Below are positions 7,600-17,566 of a stretch of 33,044 bases of DNA, piece by piece. Position 1 is the first letter of the stretch. Every line of letters starts with the position of its first letter. Where the stretch lies: the NCBI RefSeq assembly GCF_001563665.1, contig NZ_KQ961850.1:95937-128980 (forward strand), written 5' to 3'. Position numbers and translations under genes: made by a program. Below the pieces are notes generated by a model. That model had not been told where the DNA came from. It worked only from the letters and a program-made list of their open reading frames with translations, and did not search any database. The stretch is from Gardnerella vaginalis (GTDB lineage Bacteria; Actinomycetota; Actinomycetes; Actinomycetales; Bifidobacteriaceae).

Positions 7600-8487
7600 A
7601 TGAGCGGGGACGCTAAATCGCAAGAACAAGATAATTCTAAGGATTCTATTGAGGGTCAGGATTCTATGCCTGATTCTGAAGATAATCAAAGTGATCAAAA
7701 TAATCAAAATAAAGAAGATTCTTCATGTGATTCGAAAGATAATTCGCATGTAAGAACTTCGTTTACTGATGAAGAACTTGATGCAGCATTAGCTAATTTT
7801 GAGCGTGAATTTGATGTAAATAATATAGATTCATCTTCTAATGTTGAAAATTCTAATGAATCTTCTGGAAGCTCTTCAACTAAGTCGGAAGAATTAAATA
7901 ATTCTGATAATCTAAAAGATGGAAATCAAATTCCTGAAGCTATAGATATGACTACTCTTCATAGAAGTAAAGAAGCTGAAGAAGCTGCTAAAAAATTTGA
8001 AGAAAATACGTCTTTTGAAGATACGCTTGAAGGTTTAACTGGTCAGAAAGCTCGTTCTGCAGTAATTAGCACTTATGTTAATAAAGCAGATTTATTAGCT
8101 GCATTTTGTAAAATTTCTAAGATTTCTGCTATTTGTGTTCCGTCAGAAACCGGTAGTATAGCTATTTTAAGGAATCTTAATAATGATGAGCCAGAATGTG
8201 CAGTAGTTAGATTAAGTGAATTATTAGGTCCTGTTGCAATGATTCTTTTAGTAAACAGAGCTAATAAACTTGATGTATCTGTATACGAAGCTGGAAAGAC
8301 AAAAGAGATGTTTCTTCCTGCTCCTTTAGCTCTGACAATTTTACCTGATGAAGTAGCAGATGTCGTTTTAGGTGTGAGTGCAATGAAAGATTTTCAATTA
8401 ACAGATGAAATCTTTGATTCTGAGAAACTAACTTTTAACAATGCGATGTCAATTTGTAATAAATATTTTACTAAGTTCGGTATGTGA
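7600..8487 (+). CDS. Unrecognised acidic protein, disordered N-terminus
   Basis: I do not recognise a family. About the first 130 of 295 residues are low-complexity (Ser, Asp, Asn, Glu, Gln) with a short island FTDEELDAALANFEREFDV. The second half, from about TTLHRSKEAEEAAKKF, looks like a folded alpha/beta domain: alternating hydrophobic strands such as ADLLAAFCKISKISAICVP and PVAMILLVNRANKLDVSVYEAG. There is no signal peptide or membrane segment. The reading frame is open from GTG 7558, but GGAG at 7589-7592, 7 bases before ATG 7600, favours the ATG. It follows dnaE by about 180 bp and precedes glnA, which gives no firm functional link. Confidence 0.8.
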   Translation: MSGDAKSQEQDNSKDSIEGQDSMPDSEDNQSDQNNQNKEDSSCDSKDNSHVRTSFTDEELDAALANFEREFDVNNIDSSSNVENSNESSGSSSTKSEELNNSDNLKDGNQIPEAIDMTTLHRSKEAEEAAKKFEENTSFEDTLEGLTGQKARSAVISTYVNKADLLAAFCKISKISAICVPSETGSIAILRNLNNDEPECAVVRLSELLGPVAMILLVNRANKLDVSVYEAGKTKEMFLPAPLALTILPDEVADVVLGVSAMKDFQLTDEIFDSEKLTFNNAMSICNKYFTKFGM

Positions 8488-8633
8488 GTAAAATAGATTT
8501 GCTTTGTGCGATTTGATTATAGATCACATTAACAATAGGTAAATTCCTCATGCATATTCATAAAAATAGACATGTATAAGGGATAATAAATATACGGTAA
8601 GATTTTCCGAATTTATACAGGACTATAAAGATT

Positions 8634-9971
8634 ATGGATAGACAGCAAGAGTTTGCTTTGCGCACAGTTGAAGAGCGTGACGTACGATTTATTCGACTAT
8701 GGTTCACTGATGTATTAGGAACATTAAAATCTGTTGCTATTGCTCCAGCTGAACTAGAAGCTGCATTCGAAGAGGGAATTGGTTTCGATGGTTCTGCAAT
8801 AGAAGGAATGACTAGAGTTTTAGAAGACGATATGATTGTAAAACCAGATCCTTCTACATTCCAGATTCTGCCTTGGCATGGTGGCCCACAGGGGACAGCT
8901 AGGATGTTTTGCGATGTTTTAACTCCTGATGGCGAGCCTTCGCTTGGAGATCCTCGTCATGTGCTTAAAACTGCGCTCGCTAAAGCTAAAGAAAAGGGCT
9001 TTACTTTTTACGTTCACCCAGAAATAGAATTTTATTTGTTTGAATCTCAAGATGATTGGTCCAAAGCTCCTGTGCCTATTGATGAAGGCGGATATTTTGA
9101 CCATGTTCCTAGAAGTTCGGCAATGGATTTCCGCCGTAGTGCTGTAAGCATGCTTGAACAGATGGGTATTTCTGTTGAGTATTCGCATCATGAGGGTGGT
9201 CCTGGTCAAAACGAGATTGATTTACGTTATGCAGACGCTCTTACTACTGCAGATAATATTATGACTTTCCGCACTGTTGTTAAGGAGATTTCTCTTGAGC
9301 GTGGAATGTATGCTAGCTTTATGCCTAAGCCTTTGACTGATCAACCTGGTTCTGGAATGCACACTCATTTGAGTTTGTTTGAGGGAGATACGAATGCTTT
9401 CTATGAAGCAGGTCAAGAGTTTAATATGTCTTTGATTGCTCGCCAATTTGCTGCTGGTATTTTGCATCACGCGTCTGAGATTTGTGCTGTTACTGATCAA
9501 TATGTCAACTCGTATAAGCGCTTGTGGGGTGGTGCTGAAGCTCCAAGCTATGTGTGTTGGGGTCATAGTAATAGATCTGCACTTTTGCGTGTTCCGCAAT
9601 ATAAACCTGGGAAAGGCAATTCTTGCCGTATGGAGTTTAGAGCTCTTGATCCTGTAGCTAATCCTTATCTTGCATACTCTGTTTTGCTTGCTGCTGGTTT
9701 GGATGGTATTGATAAGCAAATGACTTTGTGTGATCCTACTAGCGATGATGTTTGGGAGCTTACAGATGCTGAGCGTCAAGCTATGGGAATTCAGCCTCTT
9801 CCTGAGTCTTTGGATGAAGCTTTGAAGATTATGGAGAAGTCTGATTTTGTTGCTAGCGTTTTAGGCGAGCACGCTTTTGAGTACTTCTTGCGCAATAAGC
9901 ATCAAGAGTGGGAAGAGTATCGCCGTCAGGTAACTCCTTACGAGCTTGAAAAGTATTTGCCTCGTCTTTAA
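8634..9971 (+). CDS. glnA: Glutamine synthetase, type I
   Basis: It makes glutamine from glutamate, ammonia and ATP in the cytosol. The 445-residue length fits the GSI-alpha/GlnA2 group. Seen motifs are the N-terminal beta-grasp FTDVLGTLKSVAI, GFDGSAIEGM, the metal-binding FYVHPEIEFYLF, the ATP-site stretch SGMHTHLSLF, and RMEFRALDPVANPYLAYSVLLAAGLDGI. The NLYDLP-type tyrosine adenylylation site of GSI-beta is absent in the C-terminal region, where the sequence reads LTDAERQAMGIQPLPESLDEAL. Control by adenylylation is therefore unlikely (inference). AGGA lies 11 bases before the ATG. The 146-bp upstream spacer is AT-rich and should hold the promoter. No clear terminator follows. Confidence 0.95.
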   Translation: MDRQQEFALRTVEERDVRFIRLWFTDVLGTLKSVAIAPAELEAAFEEGIGFDGSAIEGMTRVLEDDMIVKPDPSTFQILPWHGGPQGTARMFCDVLTPDGEPSLGDPRHVLKTALAKAKEKGFTFYVHPEIEFYLFESQDDWSKAPVPIDEGGYFDHVPRSSAMDFRRSAVSMLEQMGISVEYSHHEGGPGQNEIDLRYADALTTADNIMTFRTVVKEISLERGMYASFMPKPLTDQPGSGMHTHLSLFEGDTNAFYEAGQEFNMSLIARQFAAGILHHASEICAVTDQYVNSYKRLWGGAEAPSYVCWGHSNRSALLRVPQYKPGKGNSCRMEFRALDPVANPYLAYSVLLAAGLDGIDKQMTLCDPTSDDVWELTDAERQAMGIQPLPESLDEALKIMEKSDFVASVLGEHAFEYFLRNKHQEWEEYRRQVTPYELEKYLPRL

Positions 9972-10090
9972 GTTTTGCTTTGCTAAGTTTAGACGCTTTA
10001 GTTTTTCTGAATAGTTTTGAATATTTAGTGAGTCTAGGGTTGTAATTAAGATGGCGTAGGTTCCGGTTCACGCGAAGCTATTGGGGTTTT

Positions 10091-10104
10091 GCGACCCGGG
10101 TCGC
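10091..10104 (+). promoter_or_regulatory. GC-rich palindrome in rpmE leader
   Basis: GCGACCCGGGTCGC is a perfect 14-bp palindrome, 12 bases before the rpmE ribosome site AGGAG (10116-10120). It is strikingly GC-rich for this AT-rich segment. It may be an operator or part of an mRNA hairpin used by L31 for feedback. Leader-based autoregulation of L31 is known in other bacteria, but its use here is inference. Confidence 0.5.
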
Positions 10105-10125
10105 CTGGATTCCATAGGAGACATT

Positions 10126-10338
10126 ATGAAGCAGGGTATTCATCCCGATTATCACGCAGTGCAGGTTACATGCTCATGCGGAAACACTTTCGTAACACGT
10201 TCCACAGCTAATGGTGATCATATGACTGTTGATGTGTGCTCAAAGTGCCATCCATTCTATACCGGCAAGCAGAAGATTCTCGATACAGGCGGTCGTGTTG
10301 CTCGCTTCGAGAAGCGCTACGGTAAGAAGACTAAGTAG
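10126..10338 (+). CDS. rpmE: 50S ribosomal protein L31, zinc-binding form
   Basis: This 70-residue protein matches bacterial L31, starting [19 protein letters not shown] and ending [14 protein letters not shown]. Four cysteines (C16, C18, C38, C41) form the zinc site of the C+ type, the version usually displaced by a C- paralogue under zinc starvation. The frame is open further upstream to 10081, but AGGAG 5 bases before ATG 10126 and the family N-terminus fix this start. rpmE next to prfA matches actinobacterial order (rho-rpmE-prfA), though rho is not seen here and glnA precedes instead. A strong terminator follows 8 bases after the stop, so it is a separate unit from prfA. Confidence 0.97.
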   Translation: MKQGIHPDYHAVQVTCSCGNTFVTRSTANGDHMTVDVCSKCHPFYTGKQKILDTGGRVARFEKRYGKKTK

Positions 10339-10345
10339 CTTTTAT

Positions 10346-10395
10346 AACGCCAGCCTTGTTTTCGTGTAACTTCACGAATCTTGGCTGGCGTTTTT
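10346..10395 (+). terminator. Rho-independent terminator of rpmE
   Basis: AACGCCAGCC (10346-10355) pairs with GGCTGGCGTT (10383-10392), and an inner stem TTCGTG (10361-10366) pairs with CACGAA (10373-10378). The right arm continues into a five-T run (10391-10395). This is a textbook two-part intrinsic terminator. Confidence 0.92.
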
Positions 10396-10534
10396 AGTTT
10401 AGTTGATTGTACTTAATTCGTTTAGAATGCGTAAATTATCTTAATTGTATTTAAGCTAGTAAAATCAGCGCTTCTATGTGCTTCATGCAATGCAATGCTT
10501 GAGATTAAAGCAAAATAAAAGCAAAAGTATAAGC

Positions 10535-10554
10535 AAGATAACGTAAGATAACGT
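10535..10554 (+). repeat. Tandem 10-mer in prfA upstream region
   Basis: AAGATAACGT occurs twice head-to-tail, followed by a degraded third unit (AAAATTAACG). It lies about 50 bases before prfA in a 211-bp AT-rich spacer (10396-10606) that contains no gene. It may be part of the promoter region. Confidence 0.5.
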
Positions 10555-10606
10555 AAAATTAACGCTTAATTTATAAATTTCTTTAGTCATCTATCAAAGG
10601 AATACA

Positions 10607-11704
10607 ATGGCTGAGTCAGTAGATGAACAGTTCCCATCGGCTTCAACAGCGTTAGAAGAATATCGCGATATTGAGGCTCGCATGGGAGATCCAGAAGTAG
10701 CATCGAATCCAGATGCTATCCGTAAGCTTGGTAGAAGACATGCTGAGCTTGGTTCAATTGTGAATGCGTATCTCGCTTATAAGCAATTATGTGAGGATTA
10801 TGATGCAGCTAATGATATGGCTAGTGAAGATCCTGATTTTGCTGAGGAAGCTAAGCGTTTAGAAGAACAATTGCCTGTAGCTAAAGAAAAATTGCGTACT
10901 GCTTTAATTCCTAGAGATCCAGATGATGCGCGAGATATGATTATGGAAATCAAAGCTGGCACAGGTGGTGAAGAAGCAGCTTTATTTGCTGGCGATTTGT
11001 TGCGTATGTATATGCGTTATGCTGAAAAACGTGGATGGACTACTGTTATTCAGAGCGAGAATTCAACAGAGCTTGGTGGAATAAAGGATGTTCAGCTTGC
11101 GATTCGTGCAAAAGGCACTCCTGCTCCAGAAGACGGCGTTTGGGCAAGTATGAAATATGAAGGTGGCGTACATAGAGTTCAGCGAATTCCAGTTACTGAA
11201 TCTCAAGGTCGTATCCAAACTTCTGCTGCTGGCGTGATTGTGTTTCCGGAAGCAGATGAAGATGATGACGAAATTGAAATCGATCCAAAAGATTTGAAAA
11301 TTGATATTTTCATGAGCTCTGGTCCTGGTGGTCAGTCTGTAAATACTACGTATTCTGCAGTTAGAATGACTCATATTCCAACAGGAATTGTTGTAAGCAT
11401 GCAAGATGAAAAGTCACAAATTCAAAATCGTGCTGCAGCTCTTCGCGTATTAAAATCACGTTTGCTTGCTATGAAGCATGAGCAAGAAGCTCAAGAAGCA
11501 GCAGACATGCGCCATTCTCAAGTTCGATCTCTTGATCGTTCAGAGCGAATTCGCACGTATAATTTCCCTGAAAATCGTATTGTAGATCATCGCACAAACT
11601 ACAAAGCTTATAACTTGGATCAAGTGCTTGATGGTGATTTACAGCCAGTTATTGACAGCGATATTCAAGCAGATGAAGCAGATCGTTTAGCTCAAGCTAA
11701 ATAG
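10607..11704 (+). CDS. prfA: Peptide chain release factor 1
   Basis: RF1 reads UAA and UAG stop codons and triggers peptidyl-tRNA hydrolysis. This 365-residue protein has the anticodon-like tripeptide P195-V196-T197, which separates it from RF2. The catalytic GGQ is at residues 241-243 in [12 protein letters not shown]. The C-terminal [13 protein letters not shown] motif is also typical. AAAGGA 5 bases before the ATG supports the start. The next gene, 25 bases downstream, encodes the methyltransferase that modifies the GGQ glutamine, so the two are functionally and probably transcriptionally coupled. Confidence 0.97.
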   Translation: MAESVDEQFPSASTALEEYRDIEARMGDPEVASNPDAIRKLGRRHAELGSIVNAYLAYKQLCEDYDAANDMASEDPDFAEEAKRLEEQLPVAKEKLRTALIPRDPDDARDMIMEIKAGTGGEEAALFAGDLLRMYMRYAEKRGWTTVIQSENSTELGGIKDVQLAIRAKGTPAPEDGVWASMKYEGGVHRVQRIPVTESQGRIQTSAAGVIVFPEADEDDDEIEIDPKDLKIDIFMSSGPGGQSVNTTYSAVRMTHIPTGIVVSMQDEKSQIQNRAAALRVLKSRLLAMKHEQEAQEAADMRHSQVRSLDRSERIRTYNFPENRIVDHRTNYKAYNLDQVLDGDLQPVIDSDIQADEADRLAQAK

Positions 11705-11729
11705 TGATTTTATATTTATTTCGTTTGTT

Positions 11730-12632
11730 ATGCTTTTACTTTTGCAAAATGCTATTGAGCGCCTTCGTAAAGCAGGCGTTGAGTCAGCAGAATATGACGC
11801 TCGTTTGTTGTTAGCTCATGCGTGCTCAGTGAGTTTATCTGAACTTGATAAAGCTCTGATTATGGGAGATTATAAGAGTTTTGACGTTGAATATAAAAAT
11901 CGTTACGAAGAATTTATTATAAGACGTGCTTCCAGAGAGCCTTTGCAATATATTGTTGGCTATGCGTCTTTTCGTTATTTAGATTTGAATGTTGCTAGCG
12001 GAGTGTTTATACCGCGTCCTGAAACTGAAATAGTTGTTGAAGAAGGATTGAATTGGCTACGTAAATCTTGTATAAAAAATCCTATTGTAGTTGATTTGTG
12101 TGCAGGATCTGGGGCTATTGGTTTGTCTGTTATAACTGAATTCCCACACGCGCGCGTGTGGGCAGTGGAAAAATCTTCTGAAGCATTCAAATATTTGTGT
12201 AAAAATGTTGAGCATACTTCGAAAATATATAAAAATATTGATATTTTATCTAATTATCACGCAATTTTGGCAGATGCTACAAAAAACGATATACCTGAAT
12301 TGTTAGATATAAAAGGAAAAGTTGATTTAGTTATTACAAATCCGCCTTATATACCGCAAAATCAAATTCCTGAGCAGATTGAGGTTCGTGATTATGATCC
12401 AGAAATGGCGTTATATGGCGGTTCGTTAGATGGCTTGCGTATTCCAGAGCAAATTATGCGTGTATCTTATGAGCTTGTTAAGAAAAATGGTGTAGTTGTT
12501 ATGGAACATGATATTTCGCAAGGCAAATCTCTTAAAGAATATGCTATGAGTATTGGTTTTTCGTATGCTGATGTGCGCAATGATTTGACGGGAAGACCGA
12601 GGTATCTATTTGCTTTAAAGAACGTAAAATAA
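11730..12632 (+). CDS. prmC: Release-factor glutamine N5-methyltransferase
   Basis: PrmC (HemK) methylates the GGQ glutamine of RF1 and RF2 using SAM. This 300-residue protein has the family's helical N-terminal domain (DARLLLAHA, PLQYIVGYASF). The substrate-binding part reads FIPRPETEIVVE. A Rossmann SAM site follows (VVDLCAGSGAIGLSV), then the catalytic NPPY at 204-207 in VITNPPYIPQ. No ribosome site is evident before the ATG at 11730, so translation may depend on prfA. The position right after prfA is the usual one. Confidence 0.95.
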   Translation: MLLLLQNAIERLRKAGVESAEYDARLLLAHACSVSLSELDKALIMGDYKSFDVEYKNRYEEFIIRRASREPLQYIVGYASFRYLDLNVASGVFIPRPETEIVVEEGLNWLRKSCIKNPIVVDLCAGSGAIGLSVITEFPHARVWAVEKSSEAFKYLCKNVEHTSKIYKNIDILSNYHAILADATKNDIPELLDIKGKVDLVITNPPYIPQNQIPEQIEVRDYDPEMALYGGSLDGLRIPEQIMRVSYELVKKNGVVVMEHDISQGKSLKEYAMSIGFSYADVRNDLTGRPRYLFALKNVK

Positions 12633-12702
12633 AATTGCGTAAGCAGTATTGTATCGTAAAATTGAATATTTTTGTATTTTGTAATGAAATTAAGAGGCGA
12701 AT

Positions 12703-13356
12703 ATGATGAGTAAAATTTGTAGTATTAATGAAGAATCACTTCAGCTCGCTGCTCAAATTATCAATGCTGGTGGAGTAATAGTAGTTCCAACTGATACTGT
12801 TTATGGAGTTGCTTGCGATCCATTTAATGAAAAAGCAGTTGCGAAGATTTATGAGCTTAAGCGTAGACCTAGAACGAAAGCATTACAAATTTTAATGAGT
12901 GGTGTTTGTGATTTAGAAAAGCTTGGATTATATTTACCGGATCCTTTAGATAAATTATGTCAGAAATTCTTGCCTGGTGGTTTTTCTCCGATAGCGTTTG
13001 TTAAGAAGAATTCTAATGCTTCTAAGCTTGCTACTATTTGTGTTGCTAATAATAGTGTTGATGAAGCTACTCAAGGTGTACGTGTTCCAGATTGCCCGCG
13101 CTTGATGGAAATTTTGCGTGTTACAGGTCCTTTAGCTGCTTCTAGTGCTAACAGAAGTGGTGACACAAGTGCTGATAGTGTTGAAGAAGCATTTGATGCA
13201 TTTGGTGAGGATATACCTTTGTACTTGGATGCTGGTCGAACTCGTTCACATGTTGCAAGTACGGTTGTTGGAGTTGATAAGAACGATAAAGATGGAATAG
13301 TTGTATTTCGTGAAGGCGTAATTTCAGATTGTGAAATACGTAACGCATTACATTAA
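12703..13356 (+). CDS. tsaC: Threonylcarbamoyl-AMP synthase (YrdC/Sua5)
   Basis: It makes threonylcarbamoyl-AMP from threonine, bicarbonate and ATP, the first step of t6A formation at position 37 of ANN-decoding tRNAs. The 217-residue protein is a single YrdC domain: GGVIVVPTDTVYGVACDP near the N-terminus, the KRRPRTKALQIL motif (KRP-type binding site), and TGPLAASSANRSGDTS near the C-terminus. The extra Sua5 C-terminal domain is absent. AGAGG at 12693-12697 serves either of two adjacent ATGs (12703, 12706). The order prmC-tsaC-wecA is conserved in actinobacteria. Confidence 0.94.
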   Translation: MMSKICSINEESLQLAAQIINAGGVIVVPTDTVYGVACDPFNEKAVAKIYELKRRPRTKALQILMSGVCDLEKLGLYLPDPLDKLCQKFLPGGFSPIAFVKKNSNASKLATICVANNSVDEATQGVRVPDCPRLMEILRVTGPLAASSANRSGDTSADSVEEAFDAFGEDIPLYLDAGRTRSHVASTVVGVDKNDKDGIVVFREGVISDCEIRNALH

Positions 13357-13549
13357 ACACGTTTTTTAGTAGCGTGCGTTATTTGCGTTTTATGAGAAGT
13401 GTTGTGTTTTATGTGTTTTATGTTGTGTGAGTGTCTTTTTGCAAGTAAATGTGTGTTTTGAGCTTATTAAATTTGATAAATTTTATTGATATAAGAGAAA
13501 TAATAATATAAGAATATGTGTTCAACGCGTGTTAAGAAAGGCATTTAAT
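13357..13549 (+). other. T/G-skewed spacer before wecA
   Basis: This 193-bp spacer has no gene. Its top strand is markedly T- and G-rich, with repeated GTGTTTTAT units around 13400-13425, and turns AT-rich near 13470-13515. It presumably carries the wecA promoter, but no consensus boxes could be assigned. Confidence 0.3.
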
Positions 13550-16244
<2,695 letters not shown>

Positions 16245-16247
16245 ATC

Positions 16248-16294
16248 GCGTGGTGCGCGTGGTGCGCGAGTTGCGCGTATAAGTCGCGTATAAG
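16248..16294 (+). repeat. GC-rich short tandem repeats after guaB
   Basis: GCGTGGTGC occurs twice in tandem (16248-16256, 16257-16265), followed by two CGCGTATAAG units 11 bases apart (16274-16283, 16285-16294). The block is dense in CG dinucleotides, unlike its surroundings, and lies between the guaB stop and its terminator. Function unknown. Confidence 0.6.
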
Positions 16295-16314
16295 GCGCAA
16301 TTAATTTTGCACTA

Positions 16315-16369
16315 AACGGCGAAAAGTTACGCAAGTTATCTACAACTTGCATGCTTTTCGTCGTTTTTT
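16315..16369 (+). terminator. Rho-independent terminator of guaB
   Basis: AACGGCGAAAAG (16315-16326) pairs with CTTTTCGTCGTT (16354-16365), with one G-U pair. An inner stem GCAAGTT (16331-16337) pairs with AACTTGC (16344-16350). The 3' arm runs into six Ts. The long two-part stem with a T-run ends guaB and isolates the next gene. Confidence 0.85.
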
Positions 16370-16372
16370 GTT

Positions 16373-16421
16373 TTGACAAGACGGATAAAATTATTATATA
16401 GTTAGTGGGATATCCCACTAA
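16373..16421 (+). promoter_or_regulatory. Promoter with 20-bp palindromic operator
   Basis: TTGACA (16373-16378) is followed by TATATA (16395-16400, 16-base spacing) or TATAGT (16397-16402, 18-base spacing). TTAGTGGGATATCCCACTAA (16402-16421) is a perfect 20-bp palindrome covering the expected transcription start. It is positioned to block initiation, and the downstream DNA-binding protein is the obvious candidate repressor. The palindrome is seen directly; its use as an operator is inferred. Confidence 0.8.
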
Positions 16422-16436
16422 AAATGAGGTGATTTT

Positions 16437-16754
16437 GTGGAAGTAGTGAAAGATTATGACGTTCGTCTTGATAGTAAAAAGCGTGTAACTCTGCGTGGTG
16501 CTAAATATCCTTATTACAATGTTAAAGAATGTGATAATGGTTGTATTTTATTAGAACCTCGTGAACTTACTGTTCCAAAGAGTATATCTTCTAGAACTCT
16601 TAAAAGTATGGATGAAGCAATTCGCAATTTTAAAATTGGCAAAGTCTCTGAACCAGTTGATTTTTCTGACGAAGCTCGTCGTCAAGCTGAAGCTCATGAG
16701 GGAAAATCATTTAATAACACAGATGAACTTATGCAGGATTTATTAGATGCTTAA
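16437..16754 (+). CDS. AbrB-like antitoxin or transcription regulator, no partner
   Basis: This 105-residue protein has an N-terminal part (YDVRLDSKKRVTLRGAKYPYY, then NGCILLEPREL, residues 6-42) resembling the AbrB/MazE-type swapped-hairpin DNA-binding fold. The C-terminal half is acidic and helical (SMDEAIRNFKIGKVSEPVDFSDEA, ending DELMQDLLDA), as in many antitoxins. GTG 16437 is preceded by GAGGTGA (16426-16432). It has its own strong promoter with a palindrome at the start site, suggesting autorepression. No toxin-like gene follows: the next gene is orn after 86 bp, transcribed the same way. It may be an orphan antitoxin, a solitary regulator, or part of a pair whose toxin was lost. The family call is by pattern, not by search. 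Confidence 0.75.
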   Translation: MEVVKDYDVRLDSKKRVTLRGAKYPYYNVKECDNGCILLEPRELTVPKSISSRTLKSMDEAIRNFKIGKVSEPVDFSDEARRQAEAHEGKSFNNTDELMQDLLDA

Positions 16755-16840
16755 ATCAGTATTTCGTACAACTTAGTTCATAGTAGTCTCTACGAAGATG
16801 TAGGCTGATGGGTTCGAAAAAATATTAGGAAAGGATAAAA

Positions 16841-17548
16841 ATGGTTGAAGCTAAGGAAGATCTTACGTTTACTCCGGAAGAATCGCGCTTAATTTGGATT
16901 GATTGCGAGATGACTGGTCTTGATATTTTCCACGATGAATTATGCGAAGTATCTGTAGTTCCAACCGACTTTAATCTGAAAGTTTTGGACGATGGCATTG
17001 ATTTAGTAATTAAGCCAAGCGAAGCTGCTGTGGCTCATATGAATGATTTTGTACGCAATATGCATACGTCTTCTGGGCTTGTTGATGAGTGGAATAAAAA
17101 CGGTTTGCCTTTACAGGAAGCGCAAAAGCAGGTTGTTGAGTATGTAAAGCGTTTCTTGCCAGCTCGCGGGAAAGCGCATCTTGCAGGAAATTCTGTTGGA
17201 TCTGACAAAAAATTCCTCGACCGTTATATGCCAGATTTAATGGCAAATTTGCATTATCGTGTAATAGATGTAAGTACGTTGAAGGAGATTTCTCGTAGAC
17301 TTTACCCGGACGTTTACAGAAATAAGCCAGCAAAACACGGCGGTCACCGCGCGCTCGCGGATATTATTGAGTCGATTGACGAGCTTCGCTACTACCGCGA
17401 TATGATGTTCGTAAAAGCTCCAGGTCCAAGCGAAGCACAGGCAAAAGCAGGTGCACAGCACATTGAAAGCACGAGCTTGCTTCGCGATTACGAAAATCGT
17501 GGAGAAGCGTTAGAAGACGTAAATTCCGCAGAAAAGCGCGATTATTAA
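16841..17548 (+). CDS. orn: Oligoribonuclease
   Basis: This 3'-5' exoribonuclease of the DEDDh class degrades 2-5-nucleotide RNAs, including pGpG where c-di-GMP is made. The first motif [10 protein letters not shown] gives D21 and E23. The second is [16 protein letters not shown], and the third is [11 protein letters not shown] with the catalytic His and Asp. At 235 residues it is longer than E. coli Orn (181). The extra part is a short N-terminus and a charged C-terminal tail of about 45 residues after the core. AAAGGA (16830-16835), 5 bases before the ATG, supports the start. It ends 18 bases before the helicase gene, so the two are probably co-transcribed. Confidence 0.95.
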   Translation: MVEAKEDLTFTPEESRLIWIDCEMTGLDIFHDELCEVSVVPTDFNLKVLDDGIDLVIKPSEAAVAHMNDFVRNMHTSSGLVDEWNKNGLPLQEAQKQVVEYVKRFLPARGKAHLAGNSVGSDKKFLDRYMPDLMANLHYRVIDVSTLKEISRRLYPDVYRNKPAKHGGHRALADIIESIDELRYYRDMMFVKAPGPSEAQAKAGAQHIESTSLLRDYENRGEALEDVNSAEKRDY

Positions 17549-17566
17549 ACACACAAGGTACTGCCA

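Noticed and set aside
16800..16825. GGTTCGAA before orn as a tRNA T-arm
   Set aside because: No acceptor stem, anticodon arm or D arm surrounds it. It is a chance match in a spacer.
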